From contig JADKAM010000005.1 of NCBI GenBank assembly GCA_016715365.1, positions 339,145 through 403,144 on the forward strand: 64,000 nucleotides of DNA, in the 5' to 3' direction. Source of the stretch: Chitinophagaceae bacterium. Lineage in GTDB: Bacteria > Bacteroidota > Bacteroidia > Chitinophagales > Chitinophagaceae. The notes under the pieces are model-generated. The model had not been told where the DNA came from. It was given only the letters and a program-made list of their open reading frames with translations, and ran no database searches. This document shows positions 8,610-18,762 of this stretch, piece after piece (positions within the stretch are counted from its first letter, which is position 1; each line of letters begins with the position of its first letter). A program made the position numbers and the translations under genes.

Positions 8610-9149
8610 ATGCTGCATTTCTTTTGCAAATCATTTATAAGCGCATCACTGCTGTTATTTTTATCAGCAGCAGCCGGTTGCAAAACAGAGAACCAGGCTT
8701 TAACTGCATACAAAAGTTTTACATTTGATACCACGGTAATGAATAGGCTGCCACTGTATGATAGCCTGGCATTTGCGATACTCAGAAAAATACAGTTAAT
8801 CTCATTGCATATTGATGACGATAATGCATACCACGCTTTCAGGTATATGCCGGCTTCTGCAGAGGCTGAAGTGTTCAAAAAACTACCCCAGGACCTGGGT
8901 GCCGAAATAGACAGTTATTACAAAAAACTGGGCGATAAATATATTTATGCTTTTGATGTTTTTAAAGACAGTACCATCAAAATATATGTAAGAAGCCGCA
9001 GATTGGAAACAAAAGTGGATGTGCAGGAAAACCTGTCATATTATCCTGCCGGCAAAAGCATCAGGCAAAGAGAATATCCTGCAAAAGATACGATCCTGAA
9101 TACACACTGGCAATACTGGGCCCGGTTTGATAACCCCGGATTTTTTTAA
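8610..9149 (+). CDS. Lipoprotein of unknown function
   Basis: I start this at ATG 8610, which gives a clean SPII signal 'MLHFFCKSFISASLLLFLSAAAGC'; the frame extends upstream to a TTG at 8514 without making a sensible signal. The mature 155 residues are mixed alpha/beta with no motif I recognise. There is no obvious operon partner, and the next gene is about 200 bases away. Confidence 0.7.
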   Translation: MLHFFCKSFISASLLLFLSAAAGCKTENQALTAYKSFTFDTTVMNRLPLYDSLAFAILRKIQLISLHIDDDNAYHAFRYMPASAEAEVFKKLPQDLGAEIDSYYKKLGDKYIYAFDVFKDSTIKIYVRSRRLETKVDVQENLSYYPAGKSIRQREYPAKDTILNTHWQYWARFDNPGFF

Positions 9150-9350
9150 AGCCCTGACCTGCTTCATCAACTTTAATGAAATTACCATAGACACAGCTTT
9201 AATTACCAGCCCAGCCTACCTTAAAGAAAATTAGTTTTTTGAGTAGCTTCTGAGTATAGTAAATGCCGCTAATTACCATTTCAGCTGGTGGTTTTACCCG
9301 TTCAGCAGGATTGTAGTAAGAAATTTAATATTTGTAGATAATTTCATGGT

Positions 9351-9740
9351 GTGAAAAAAATAACTGCAATATTGTTTCTTTCCGTTTACCTGCTATACAC
9401 CACAGGTTTTCATGAATTGCTCAAAATAAATGCACTCGTCCGGCATTTTCATGAAACACAGAAAAATGACAGCACGGTTACTTTTTATCATTTCCTGGTA
9501 ATGCATTATGTAACAGATGATTTAAATGATACGGATAATGACCGGGATAAACAGCTGCCTTTTAAATCGGTCAATTCATTTATTTCAAATACTTCTGTTT
9601 TTTATATTCCCGATTTCAATATACAACCACAGGTGGTTAAATCGGCCAGTAGCGGTACACCGGTTAAATTTATTGTCAAAGATCTGTTTATTGATACAGA
9701 TTTTTACAGCATCGTTTGGCATCCTCCCAAAAATGCCTGA
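9351..9740 (+). CDS. Small exported protein, unknown function
   Basis: The 129-residue protein uses a GTG start, since the only nearby ATG (9346) runs into a stop at once. An N-terminal hydrophobic segment is followed by 'FHELLKINALVRHFHETQKNDSTVTFYHFLVMHY' and 'DTDNDRDKQLPFKS'. This matches a small Bacteroidota family that I recall seeing beside metal-efflux or TonB-receptor genes; no such neighbour is present here. The His- and Asp-rich core may bind metal, which is inference. Confidence 0.6.
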   Translation: MKKITAILFLSVYLLYTTGFHELLKINALVRHFHETQKNDSTVTFYHFLVMHYVTDDLNDTDNDRDKQLPFKSVNSFISNTSVFYIPDFNIQPQVVKSASSGTPVKFIVKDLFIDTDFYSIVWHPPKNA

Positions 9741-9837
9741 TAAATTATGACGGACCTTCCCTGAAATATACCAGCATTGCCCTGCAGAGGTTCGTGTACT
9801 ATTTTCCGAATTATTACTTACTATTTAATGTAACAAA

Positions 9838-12631
9838 ATGAAACAAATTACCATAGTAACAGCATGTATATTACTGTTTTCAGCGAACTTATTTGCCCAA
9901 TACTCTACCGACTGGATAAGGCCGGCAAATGCCTATCAAAAAACAGGTGTAATGATTGCACGGGATAACCAGGACAATGTAATTGCAACCTGGCTATGGA
10001 CCAGCAACAATGCCTATACACGCAAGTACAACAAATTTGGTGTGTTGCAGTGGGAAGCCATATCAGCTTCGGGCATTGCAGGCAATTATGAAAGACCGAA
10101 TTGGGTTACCACCGATAACAACAATAATGTTTTTGTGCCGGTTATCGCTACGCCGGCACCAGTCCCGGTACTCCCGTAGCAGTCATTGTTTTAAAGTATA
10201 ATTCCGATGGTGTTCAGTTATGGAAACAGGTGATTAGCCCTGTTAATTACCTGGCAGGCATGAGTCTGAGGTGCGAAGTGGACAATAGCGGAAACCTGTA
10301 TGTGGGTGCATGTGGTGTTGGGGCTTTGCCCGGGTTTGCTTTGATTAAATTTGACACAAATGGTAACATACTTTTTACGCAACACAGTGATGCGAATGCC
10401 CCTGCATATTTTGAATCCATGCGGGTAAAAGGCAATAAAATTATCATGAGTGCTTCAGGTGGTAATCCCAACATTTCTGTAGTGGCCGCCTGGGATGATA
10501 CGGGTGCATTTTTATGGAGTAACGGTGTACAGGGCCGTGGCGGAAGAGATGTAGAAATAGACGATGCCGGAAATATGTATTTACTTACAGGTTATTTTAA
10601 CCAGGTTACTGCAACAAGCCAAATGGATTTTGAAATATTCAAATTTGACCCATCTGGCACACAGCTATGGAAAAAGGATTTTGATTTTGGTGGCGGGGCT
10701 GATTTCCCTACCAGGTTCACTTATCTAGCAGGCAAATTGAGTATTATTGGTCAAAGTCAAAGCCTTGATGCCTGGATTACATTCCAGGTAGATACAGACG
10801 GTACTATGTTATGGAATACAACATATAATGGAGCACCAGGCACTGAAGAAGCGCCGTATTTTATTGCTGCCAAAGCAAATGGAGAGGTATTTGTTACTGG
10901 TAAAGGAGGTCCCAATGTGGACCCTAACAATATACCCAGTTTGCGAATGATCACATTAAAGTACAGCAATACCGGTGTGCAAAAATGGGTTGATTCAACC
11001 AATATTTATAGTGGATGGGGATATGGATGTACACTTGCCAGCGACGGCAGTTTGTTTGCTTTAAGTGGTACCAACATGACGGTTTTTCATTTTTTTGATC
11101 ATACCGGAAGCGGTGCCTGCAATATCCCCACAGGTGCAAATGTTGCCAATATCAACAATACATTTGCCACCTTTTCCTGGGCACCTGTTGCCGGTGCAAC
11201 AGTATATCATGTGCGGTACAAGCCAACTACTGCAAGTGCCTGGACGGTTGTTTCCTATGACCTAAACACGTTGAATATTTTTGGCCTTTACCCTGGTACT
11301 ACGTATGAATATGCAGTTGAAGCAGTTTGCAGCAACGGGCCATCGGGCTATGGTGCCACGCAAACATTTACAACCACCGGAACCGCTATTTGTACTTCTG
11401 TTGGACAAAGCCAGGTGCAGGAATATTTGAGTCAGGTATGGGTTGGTGGTATAAATCATATTTCAGGAAGGGATAATGGTTACGGAGATTTTACCAATAT
11501 AGTGATGACTTTTACACGTGACCAATATGTACAAGGTTATTTATCGGGGCTGGTTCCTTACCCGGAATATGAATATTACAGTATCTGGATCGATTATAAT
11601 CATAACAATGATTTTACTGATGCTGGAGAAGAGGTTGTATCACTTTATACTGATTTTACAGGGCTCATTAGTTTTAATTTTACAGTTGCTTCAAATGCGC
11701 TGTTAGGTACGCAAGAATGAGGGTAATTATGAGCCACGACAGCCCGCCAACGCCCTGCGGTGTTTATGCAAGGGGCGAAACCAAGATTATACTGTTCAGA
11801 TTAACGACACCAGTACCGTACCGCCTCCAATACCAACCGGATTAAATGCCAATAATATTACGACTTCAAGCGCAAGAATTTACTGGACACCGGATAGCAC
11901 AGCGGCTTCATACAATTTACGGTACAAAAGATTCTCGGAAACTACCTGGACAATTGCTCAATAAGTGATACTACATTACCGGCCTTTCTTCCATCACCGA
12001 TTATAATTATGCTGTGGAAGCAGTTGGTAGTGTAGGTCGCTCAGGTTTTACCGCCACGCAGGCTTTTACAACCCTGGGAAGCCCCTTACCAATAAATGGC
12101 GTCACAATAACTGCCAAGCGCCAGGGAGCAAATGTATTGTTAAGCTGGACCACACAATCGGAACAAAACAGCGCAAGGTTTGATGTAGAACGGAGTTATG
12201 ATGGTACTAACTTTATTAAGATAGGGGAGGTGCAGGCAGCTGGTTTTAGCACTAACCTGCGTAGTTACGGATTTACTGATATTAATGTGGCAAAATCACT
12301 GATTTTTTACCGCTTAAAAATGATTGATGCTGATGCCGGTTATAAACTAAGCACCATTAAAGTAGTTGCAAAAACAGATGCCGCTATGCAGGAATTTCTG
12401 TTATATCCTAACCCGGCGGTATCCTATGTGAAAATCACATTGATTGAACCAGCAACAAAAGATCTGCAGTTGCAGGTTACCAATCAGATGGGACAAATTG
12501 TAAAATCTGAAAGGGTAAACATAGGTACACAATTGGTAACACTGGATGTGAGCCAGTTGCCCAAAGGTATTTATGCTGTTGTGCTAAGAGGCAACGATAC
12601 TGTTCAGGTAAAAAAATTAATAGTAAGATAA
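9838..12631 (+). pseudogene. SBBP propeller / Fn3 / GEVED protein with T9SS domain, broken by five -1 frameshifts
   Basis: The ATG at 9838 gives a signal peptide (cleaved near 'LFAQY'). Beta-propeller repeats of SBBP type follow ('KYNKFGVLQW', 'KFDTNGNILF', 'KFDPSGTQLW', 'KYSNTGVQKW'), then an Fn3 domain, a GEVED domain ('DYNHNNDFTDAGEEV' to 'GET.DYTV'), a second Fn3 domain and a type A T9SS sorting domain ending 'KKLIVR'. The frame changes at about 10148, 11711, 11782, 11960 and 11975. Each change is undone by adding one base, giving a single protein of about 932 residues. The protein would be a secreted adhesin or surface protein. As read, no full-length product is made. Confidence 0.85.
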
Positions 12632-12651
12632 ATATGAATAACCACTTGTTT

Positions 12652-12679
12652 AAAAGCCACTTTTTTAAGTGGCTTTTTT
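12652..12679 (+). terminator. Rho-independent terminator
   Basis: An 11-bp stem (AAAAGCCACTT with AAGTGGCTTTT, loop TTTT) ends in a T tract, 20 bases after the stop of the propeller gene. Confidence 0.9.
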
Positions 12680-12782
12680 ATGTACCGCTGTTTTAGATAA
12701 TTAAAACCGAAATGGCAACCGGGTAGAATACTCCGGGGCCGAAGACCATAATTGGAAACCCGTAAAAAATCCTTTACTTCAT

Positions 12783-13457
12783 TTACCACACCGCACGCAA
12801 GACATATCCTTTTAACTGATACTGGGTAACCGCGGTTTGTGCTGTTAGTGAGAGTCTAATATCAGGAAGTAATTCTTCCGGTTTTATTTCCAGCCAGGTC
12901 ATTGCCTGTCCGCATACAATAAATTTAGCACCCAGTTTTTTAAGGTCGTTTATTAATGGAATGCTGGGATTATCTATTTTGTATTTCTTCTGAAAAGCTT
13001 CATTGTTTTTAAAAGCATTAATACCAGCGGCATGTATAACAATTACCGGTATTATTCTTTTTGCCGGAATGCCGGATGCTACATGCAGGTTGATGATCCT
13101 TGCAATTTCATCCAGGCTATAATTGATCTCTTTAATAACAGAATCAGGATTATTACTGGTAAGTTCAAACAGTATCTTGTAATCAATATTCGGATCAGGA
13201 ATTTCTACCAGATTTTTTACAGGTACAACGCCACTGCCTTTGCCTCCTTTTAAAAGCGGGTAAATAAGCAAGGCATCCATCTTATCTTCTTTTTCTTTAG
13301 CGGCAAATTCTTTTTCAACTTTTACCGAATCTGCATGTATAAGGGCACGCAGGGTACTGTCTCTTTTTGCATTACGCAAGCTGTCAACATTTACTGTTTG
13401 GGATGAGGCATAAAAAAATGCCACAATGGCAAAGCATGATAATAGCAATTTCTGCAT
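12783..13457 (-). CDS. Secreted DsrE/DsrF-like protein
   Basis: The 224-residue protein has a signal peptide (cleavage near 'YASSQ'). After a charged linker, residues ~90-224 form a DsrE-like alpha/beta domain: 'YKILFELTSNNPDSVIKEINYSLDEIARIINLH', 'IPVIVIHAAGINAF', a Cys in 'FIVCGQAMTW' at the usual site, and the closing 'LKGYVLRAVW'. DsrE proteins carry sulfur or act in thiol chemistry in the cytoplasm; this exported subtype is common in Bacteroidota and its role is unknown. It is a single gene, convergent with the T9SS gene before it. Confidence 0.8.
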   Translation of the reverse strand: MQKLLLSCFAIVAFFYASSQTVNVDSLRNAKRDSTLRALIHADSVKVEKEFAAKEKEDKMDALLIYPLLKGGKGSGVVPVKNLVEIPDPNIDYKILFELTSNNPDSVIKEINYSLDEIARIINLHVASGIPAKRIIPVIVIHAAGINAFKNNEAFQKKYKIDNPSIPLINDLKKLGAKFIVCGQAMTWLEIKPEELLPDIRLSLTAQTAVTQYQLKGYVLRAVW

Positions 13458-13591
13458 AAGTTTAGTAGTTTGAAAAGAAAGTTACATAATTATATTGAAT
13501 GCTATACTTTTCCGGGAAACTTTCTGCTATAGGTAATCGAAAGAAGCTGTTACATATTTTTGCAGTTGTAAAAGGAAATAATAGCTAAGAT

Positions 13592-15439
13592 TTAATCTTT
13601 AATGTGCAACAACACTACCTGGCCATCCATGGTTGAAACCAGGAGGTTTTTTTTATCCAGTACATTCACCGTATTTACCATCGAGTTATCAATCTTATGT
13701 ACCCAGGCAACCTTTTGCTGAATCGCATCAATGGCATACACAACACCATTACGGGTGCCAAAGAAAATATATCCGTCTTTTTCTATCAGCATAGAAGGGG
13801 CGTGCTCATAACCAAATCCTGCATGAAGTTTCCAGGCTGCTTTTTGAGCCACTCTTCCGGTTGCAAATGCTGTAATGGTATCATTCATGGTTTTGCCATA
13901 AATATATTTTCCATCCTGCGATATTCCAATTGATTCACGAACACCAGATTCTTTTGTACGCCAGATGGTTTGACCGGTAATGGCATCAATGGCTGTTGTA
14001 TAACGGTCGGGTGCAACAATATAAATGATATCATCTTTTACAACCGGTGTACAGGCAGCAGGAGAATAATTTCTTACTGTTGATCCATTGCTCCATTTCC
14101 AGTTTAGTTTACCGGTAATTTTATTCAATGAATATAAATAAGTGTCCCATGCACCAAAAATGACAGCCTCTTTATTGATGACCGGAGTACTTACAACAGG
14201 CCCGTTCAGTCCGTTAAAACTCCACAGTTCTTTCCCGGTTTCAAGATCAATGGCACGAAAGTTATGATCGCTTGCGCCAATAAAAACAATGCCATTTTCA
14301 ATTACAGGGCAACCAAGTACTGCAGCGCCTGTCTTCAGTTTCCAGGCTTCCTTGCCTTTATCATTCAGGCAATACACATAACCATCGGTGCTGCCGAATA
14401 CTATTTTGTTGCTGCTGGCTGCAGGCGAAGAATAAATAGCTCCCCCGGTTTTAAATGTCCATTTTTCTTTACCATTTTTTAAAGACAAAGCACTCACTGT
14501 ACCCTGTTGGTTTCCAAAAATTACCAGGCCATTTATTACTGCCGGTGTAGATATAACATTGGCTGCAGCGCTGAATTTCCAGCTTTCTTTTACCTGTGCA
14601 TATTGTGTGTTTACATAATAATCGGGCCTTGTAAACTTTTTGGTAAGATCATAATTATGTTGCTCCACTTTTACACCAGCCCAGTTCTTCATGGAGCCGC
14701 TAACCGGTTTTCTTTCAGTAAATAAAATAGAATCTATACGCACATTCACCAGGTTGTAACCGCCTTCGGATTGTTTGGCCCGCAGGTTCGACCGGCCCAT
14801 AATACCGGGTATATCTTCAAAATTTAAAACCTTGTTTGCATGGCCGTGTCCGCACATGAATAAAATAGTGTTCCGTGTTTTAAACAGTTCGGTCACTTCA
14901 TACCAGTTATCCATCTGGTTATCCATGGGGTAGTGGTTTAAAAATATTACCGGCATGTTTATATGGGTAGTATCCAGTATACTTTTCATCCAGGTCATGG
15001 CATCACGTGGGATATGCCCATCGCTCATACGTACATAAGGGCCGGATGAACAGGCAATAAAACGAATACCGTTGTGATCAAATGTAAACCGGTCGTTTCC
15101 AAATGTGGAGATAAAGTCCATTCCACCACTTTCACTCCAGCCCACATCATGATTGCCGGGTATGATAAAGTATTTCACCTTTAAGGAATCAAACAGTTTT
15201 TTTGCACGGGGCAGTTCTTCATGAGTACCCAGTTCGGTAATATCGCCGGTTATCACTACAAAATCAATATCATTGCTGTTGTTGATATCCTGCACTGTTC
15301 TGCGCAGGTCTTCTTCTGCCTTACCATCGGGTGAGCCAATATGCGTATCGGAAAGAAATGCAAAACGGAAAGGTTTTAGCTGGGCAGATGCTACAGCAGA
15401 AAAAATGACCAGGTAAACAAGGAACAGTTGCTTTTTCAT
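13592..15439 (-). CDS. Metallophosphoesterase with PQQ-like beta-propeller
   Basis: The ATG at 15439 gives a signal peptide 'MKKQLFLVYLVIFSAVASAQ'; an ATG six codons upstream would only lengthen it. Residues ~20-260 are a calcineurin-like phosphoesterase with all motifs (SDTHIG, ITGDITE, PGNHDVGW, LNHYPM, CGHGH). Residues ~285-610 are a PQQ/WD-like propeller with repeated 'VIFGxxxGxVYxLxxKxGKxxWxxKxG' blades. The protein is exported. The propeller probably gives substrate or partner binding, and the phosphatase substrate is unknown. The fusion is intact with no missing ligand. Confidence 0.9.
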   Translation of the reverse strand: MKKQLFLVYLVIFSAVASAQLKPFRFAFLSDTHIGSPDGKAEEDLRRTVQDINNSNDIDFVVITGDITELGTHEELPRAKKLFDSLKVKYFIIPGNHDVGWSESGGMDFISTFGNDRFTFDHNGIRFIACSSGPYVRMSDGHIPRDAMTWMKSILDTTHINMPVIFLNHYPMDNQMDNWYEVTELFKTRNTILFMCGHGHANKVLNFEDIPGIMGRSNLRAKQSEGGYNLVNVRIDSILFTERKPVSGSMKNWAGVKVEQHNYDLTKKFTRPDYYVNTQYAQVKESWKFSAAANVISTPAVINGLVIFGNQQGTVSALSLKNGKEKWTFKTGGAIYSSPAASSNKIVFGSTDGYVYCLNDKGKEAWKLKTGAAVLGCPVIENGIVFIGASDHNFRAIDLETGKELWSFNGLNGPVVSTPVINKEAVIFGAWDTYLYSLNKITGKLNWKWSNGSTVRNYSPAACTPVVKDDIIYIVAPDRYTTAIDAITGQTIWRTKESGVRESIGISQDGKYIYGKTMNDTITAFATGRVAQKAAWKLHAGFGYEHAPSMLIEKDGYIFFGTRNGVVYAIDAIQQKVAWVHKIDNSMVNTVNVLDKKNLLVSTMDGQVVLLHIKD

Positions 15440-15525
15440 AAAAAGCAAGTTACACATTTACTGTAGTTTTATGCAGCTGCAAACCGGAATATCATGATCT
15501 GTAAGACAGGTCTTTTCAGCCGGTT

Positions 15526-15990
15526 TTAATTTTTTATATCCAGCATCATTTCCTGCCCGTCTTTAACAGCCTTAATGGCGTTGTTTTTGCCGATAGTAAT
15601 TTTCTCATACTTATTTTCAATCAGCACTTTGCCCTGTTTATTGATCATGCCTGCCAGCCCGTTTTTCCTGGTGATGGCAAAAGAACCTTTAAAGCCACCG
15701 ATGGATTCATAAATATTGGGAACAATAACTTTGCCCTCCATATTCAGCAAGCCAACTTTACCATCTCTGGTTGTGTATGCTATGGCATCATTGCCAAAAG
15801 AGCCAATTTTATCGTATGTTGGTTTAACAATTTCTCTGCCATCCTGTGATAAAATACCACAGTGGCCGTTTTTCCAGACTATGGCAAGGCCTTTATTGAA
15901 TTTACCGATCTTATCATATTGTTTGCTTACTTCCTGTGCAAATCCCTGAAGTGTAAACAAGGTCAGGAAAATGATGACTATCTTTTTCAT
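15526..15990 (-). CDS. Secreted WG-repeat protein
   Basis: The ATG at 15990 gives a signal peptide 'MKKIVIIFLTLFTLQGFAQ'; the frame runs on upstream without a useful signal. The mature ~135 residues are WG-type beta repeats of about 23-46 residues: 'YDKIGKFNKGLAIVWKNGHCGILSQDGREIV', 'YDKIGSFGNDAIAYTTRDGKVGLLNMEGKVIV', 'YESIGGFKGSFAITRKNGLAGMINKQGKVLI'. These repeats form extended beta structures of unknown binding role. It lies 86 bases upstream of the phosphoesterase gene on the same strand and may be co-transcribed with it. Confidence 0.8.
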   Translation of the reverse strand: MKKIVIIFLTLFTLQGFAQEVSKQYDKIGKFNKGLAIVWKNGHCGILSQDGREIVKPTYDKIGSFGNDAIAYTTRDGKVGLLNMEGKVIVPNIYESIGGFKGSFAITRKNGLAGMINKQGKVLIENKYEKITIGKNNAIKAVKDGQEMMLDIKN

Positions 15991-16311
15991 GATATAGTTT
16001 TTAATTAAGGATAAGGTTCGTATTTGTAACAAGGTATTTTCTGAAAAAATCACATACAATGATGCGTGATAGAATTAAATATGATTCTTATCAATTTTTT
16101 TCTTGCAACTAATGTAACCGTCCGGGAAAGAACCTAACATGAAATTGTTTTCTAAAACAACAATTGCTGAAAAATGATAGGTACTGTATTTTTTAATTGT
16201 CAGCATCAAACAAAAAACAAAAACTTTATTATAAATTTAATGCTGATCCTTATCTAACCTGATTCATCCTGATTTTAAACAGGCATTTTATTACATTTTT
16301 AAATTGTAATC
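15991..16311. other. Divergent promoter spacer
   Basis: A 321-base AT-rich spacer separates the divergent WG-repeat and S74 genes and must hold the start signals of both. No strong consensus promoter, ORF or RNA structure was visible. Confidence 0.4.
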
Positions 16312-18762
16312 ATGTTCTTTACCTACAAACTTTTTTTACCAATTGCTTTGATGATCGTTTCATCAGGTTCTGTTTTTTCACAGTCGTTAAGTATCAATAC
16401 CGATGGCAGCTCAGCCCATGCAAGCGCCATGTTGGATATTAAAAGCAATACAAAAGGATTGCTGATACCCAGGCTGACAAAGGCAGAAAAAAATGCAGTT
16501 GCTGCACCGGCAACAGGATTACTGATTTACCAAACCGGGCCTGACAGTACCGGTTTTTACTATTATCAGAACAGCCGCTGGACCTGGATTACCGATCACA
16601 ACAAAACTGACAGTGCCTATTGGGGGCTGCACGGAAATATGAATATCACCCCGCCTGCAGCTTCAAACAATGTGCCTATAAATTATGCAACAGATACCTA
16701 CCTGGGTACCTTGGAATCTCAGGACCTTTCTTTTGTTGCAGGTGGAAATGAACTGCTGCGGCTCAAACAGGTTCCGCTGGGAGGACTCGTCGGTATTTCA
16801 AACAGGAGCCCGGAATATGGATTGGATCTGCGGTTGAGTGACCCAAGCCCTGTTACAGATATTGTAGGGATGCGTATTGTGTCATCTTCCTTATTTGATT
16901 TGAACAACAGCAATAATATATTTAAAGGTTTGGCAATAGGAAACAACAAGGCAAACCCCAACGAAACGGTAATCTGGAACCATGCAAATAATCTTGATGC
17001 CATGATCAGGATAGGCTTTGATGTTTTTTCTCCTGCCGGCAGGCCCGCTGTAAATATCAATCAATACGGCCTGGGTATTTATCAAAGAACACCCCATTAT
17101 GCTTTGGACATGCATTCTTTTTCGCAGTTTGCACCTGCCAGTAATCTTACCAATAAAAATGGGGTAAGAATTACTTATAGTAATCAGGAAAATCAGCCGG
17201 ACGAAGTGAAAGGATTATTTATGGGTGTAGACAGGAATAATACTTTTAAAAGTTACTTATGGAATTATGCAGATGGGTTTGGAGGTAATTCGTCCACAAG
17301 GGCTATTTATTTTGGCATAGGCGGCGATATGGATTACAATGCAAATCTGGCCACCATGGAAATGCAGGACGGGAAGATCACCATGGGGCGTATTATCAGC
17401 CCTGATTTTTTCTTTCCCAGCACACTTAATATACAAACCGATTATGCTACCGGGGTTGCAAAAAACGGTATCTCCATCATGAAGCATATTTCAACCCAGG
17501 AGTCTGGTTATTTTGGAACCGATCTAGATGATAACTTAAATGTTTACAAATATGGAGGCGGTAAAATTTTAATAGCCGGAAACCCATTGGATATTCCAGT
17601 TACGGTTAGTCCCAATAATTTTGTTGGCATAAAAACATTAACACCCAATGCCGATCTTCAGTTTGCTGATACGTACGCCAACAATAAAATTGTGTTGCAT
17701 AATAATTTCTGGGGAAATTTACCCAACAACGAACATAACTTTTATGGGTTTGGCGTAAATGCAGAAACACTCAGGTACCAGGTACCGCAAAGTTCTACAG
17801 ACCATGTTTTTTTCTCGGGCAACATCACAAATACAGCATCTGCAGAACTGATGCGTATTACCGGTGATGGCTTTGTTGGTATCAACAACAATAACCCACA
17901 GGCACCGCTGCAGTTTGCTGAAGGACCGGTAAACAGGAAACTTGTATTGTCGGGTTTTGCCAACAATGATAATAATTTTCTGGGGTTTGGAAATTCAATA
18001 GAAGGCGGACTACGCTACCAGGTTCCTTATGGTAATTATGATCATGTTTTTTACAAAGGGGATAACGTAGGATCAACTTCAACTGAATTATTGAGGGTAC
18101 TGGGAACCGGAGATGTAGGTATCGGAGCCTTTTTACCATCCGCTTACGGCCACGGTGGTACCAACCGGATCGTGGAAATAAAAAATTCTCTTTCTGGTGC
18201 TGCTGATGTACAATCTCACCTGATACTTTCTTCTGCGGGTAGCAGCGGCTCATTGGGCGGTATTACCTGGGCGGGTACAAACCTGGCGGGAGAACAACGT
18301 ACCGGCTATATTGGAAATATTTATGAAACAGTCAATCAAACCAAACTGTCATTTTTTACCAGAAGCAATACTGGCATACTGGCTGAACGCTTTTATATTC
18401 AGGGCACTGGTAATGCCTGGCTACAGGGAACCCTTACACAGGCAAGTGATGCCCGGCTTAAACAAAACATTCAGCCACTTAGATCTGTATTAAATAAACT
18501 GGAGCAATTGAATGGGTATACGTACAACTGGATAAATGATCAGCGGGATACGGAAGAACAAATTGGCTTACTGGCACAGGAAGTACAAAAGAATTATCCG
18601 CAGCTTGTAAAGCAAAATGATAAAGGCGAACTAAGTGTGAACTATAGCGGCCTTGTTCCTGTTTTACTGGAAGGTATTAAAGAACAGCAAAAACAGATGG
18701 AAACATTAAAGCAACAACTTAATGAGCAAAGGAAAATGATTGAGGAACTAAGACAAAAATAA
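16312..18762 (+). CDS. Exported tail-fibre-like protein with Peptidase_S74 chaperone domain
   Basis: The 816-residue protein has a signal peptide (cut near 'VFSQS') and an opening 'SSAHASAMLDIKSNTKGLLIPRLT' block common in Bacteroidota surface fibres. Residues ~440-610 hold two tandem repeats of about 95 residues ('VGI..PxAxLQFA..NxKxVL..NFxGFG..LRYQVP..DHVF'). The last ~105 residues are a Peptidase_S74 intramolecular chaperone: 'SDARLKQNI' supplies Ser712 and Lys717, the expected Ser-Lys dyad five apart, and 'IGLLAQEVQKNYPQLV' follows, then a coiled coil. S74 domains help trimer folding and cleave themselves off. It is probably a trimeric surface fibre. Confidence 0.85.
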   Translation: MFFTYKLFLPIALMIVSSGSVFSQSLSINTDGSSAHASAMLDIKSNTKGLLIPRLTKAEKNAVAAPATGLLIYQTGPDSTGFYYYQNSRWTWITDHNKTDSAYWGLHGNMNITPPAASNNVPINYATDTYLGTLESQDLSFVAGGNELLRLKQVPLGGLVGISNRSPEYGLDLRLSDPSPVTDIVGMRIVSSSLFDLNNSNNIFKGLAIGNNKANPNETVIWNHANNLDAMIRIGFDVFSPAGRPAVNINQYGLGIYQRTPHYALDMHSFSQFAPASNLTNKNGVRITYSNQENQPDEVKGLFMGVDRNNTFKSYLWNYADGFGGNSSTRAIYFGIGGDMDYNANLATMEMQDGKITMGRIISPDFFFPSTLNIQTDYATGVAKNGISIMKHISTQESGYFGTDLDDNLNVYKYGGGKILIAGNPLDIPVTVSPNNFVGIKTLTPNADLQFADTYANNKIVLHNNFWGNLPNNEHNFYGFGVNAETLRYQVPQSSTDHVFFSGNITNTASAELMRITGDGFVGINNNNPQAPLQFAEGPVNRKLVLSGFANNDNNFLGFGNSIEGGLRYQVPYGNYDHVFYKGDNVGSTSTELLRVLGTGDVGIGAFLPSAYGHGGTNRIVEIKNSLSGAADVQSHLILSSAGSSGSLGGITWAGTNLAGEQRTGYIGNIYETVNQTKLSFFTRSNTGILAERFYIQGTGNAWLQGTLTQASDARLKQNIQPLRSVLNKLEQLNGYTYNWINDQRDTEEQIGLLAQEVQKNYPQLVKQNDKGELSVNYSGLVPVLLEGIKEQQKQMETLKQQLNEQRKMIEELRQK

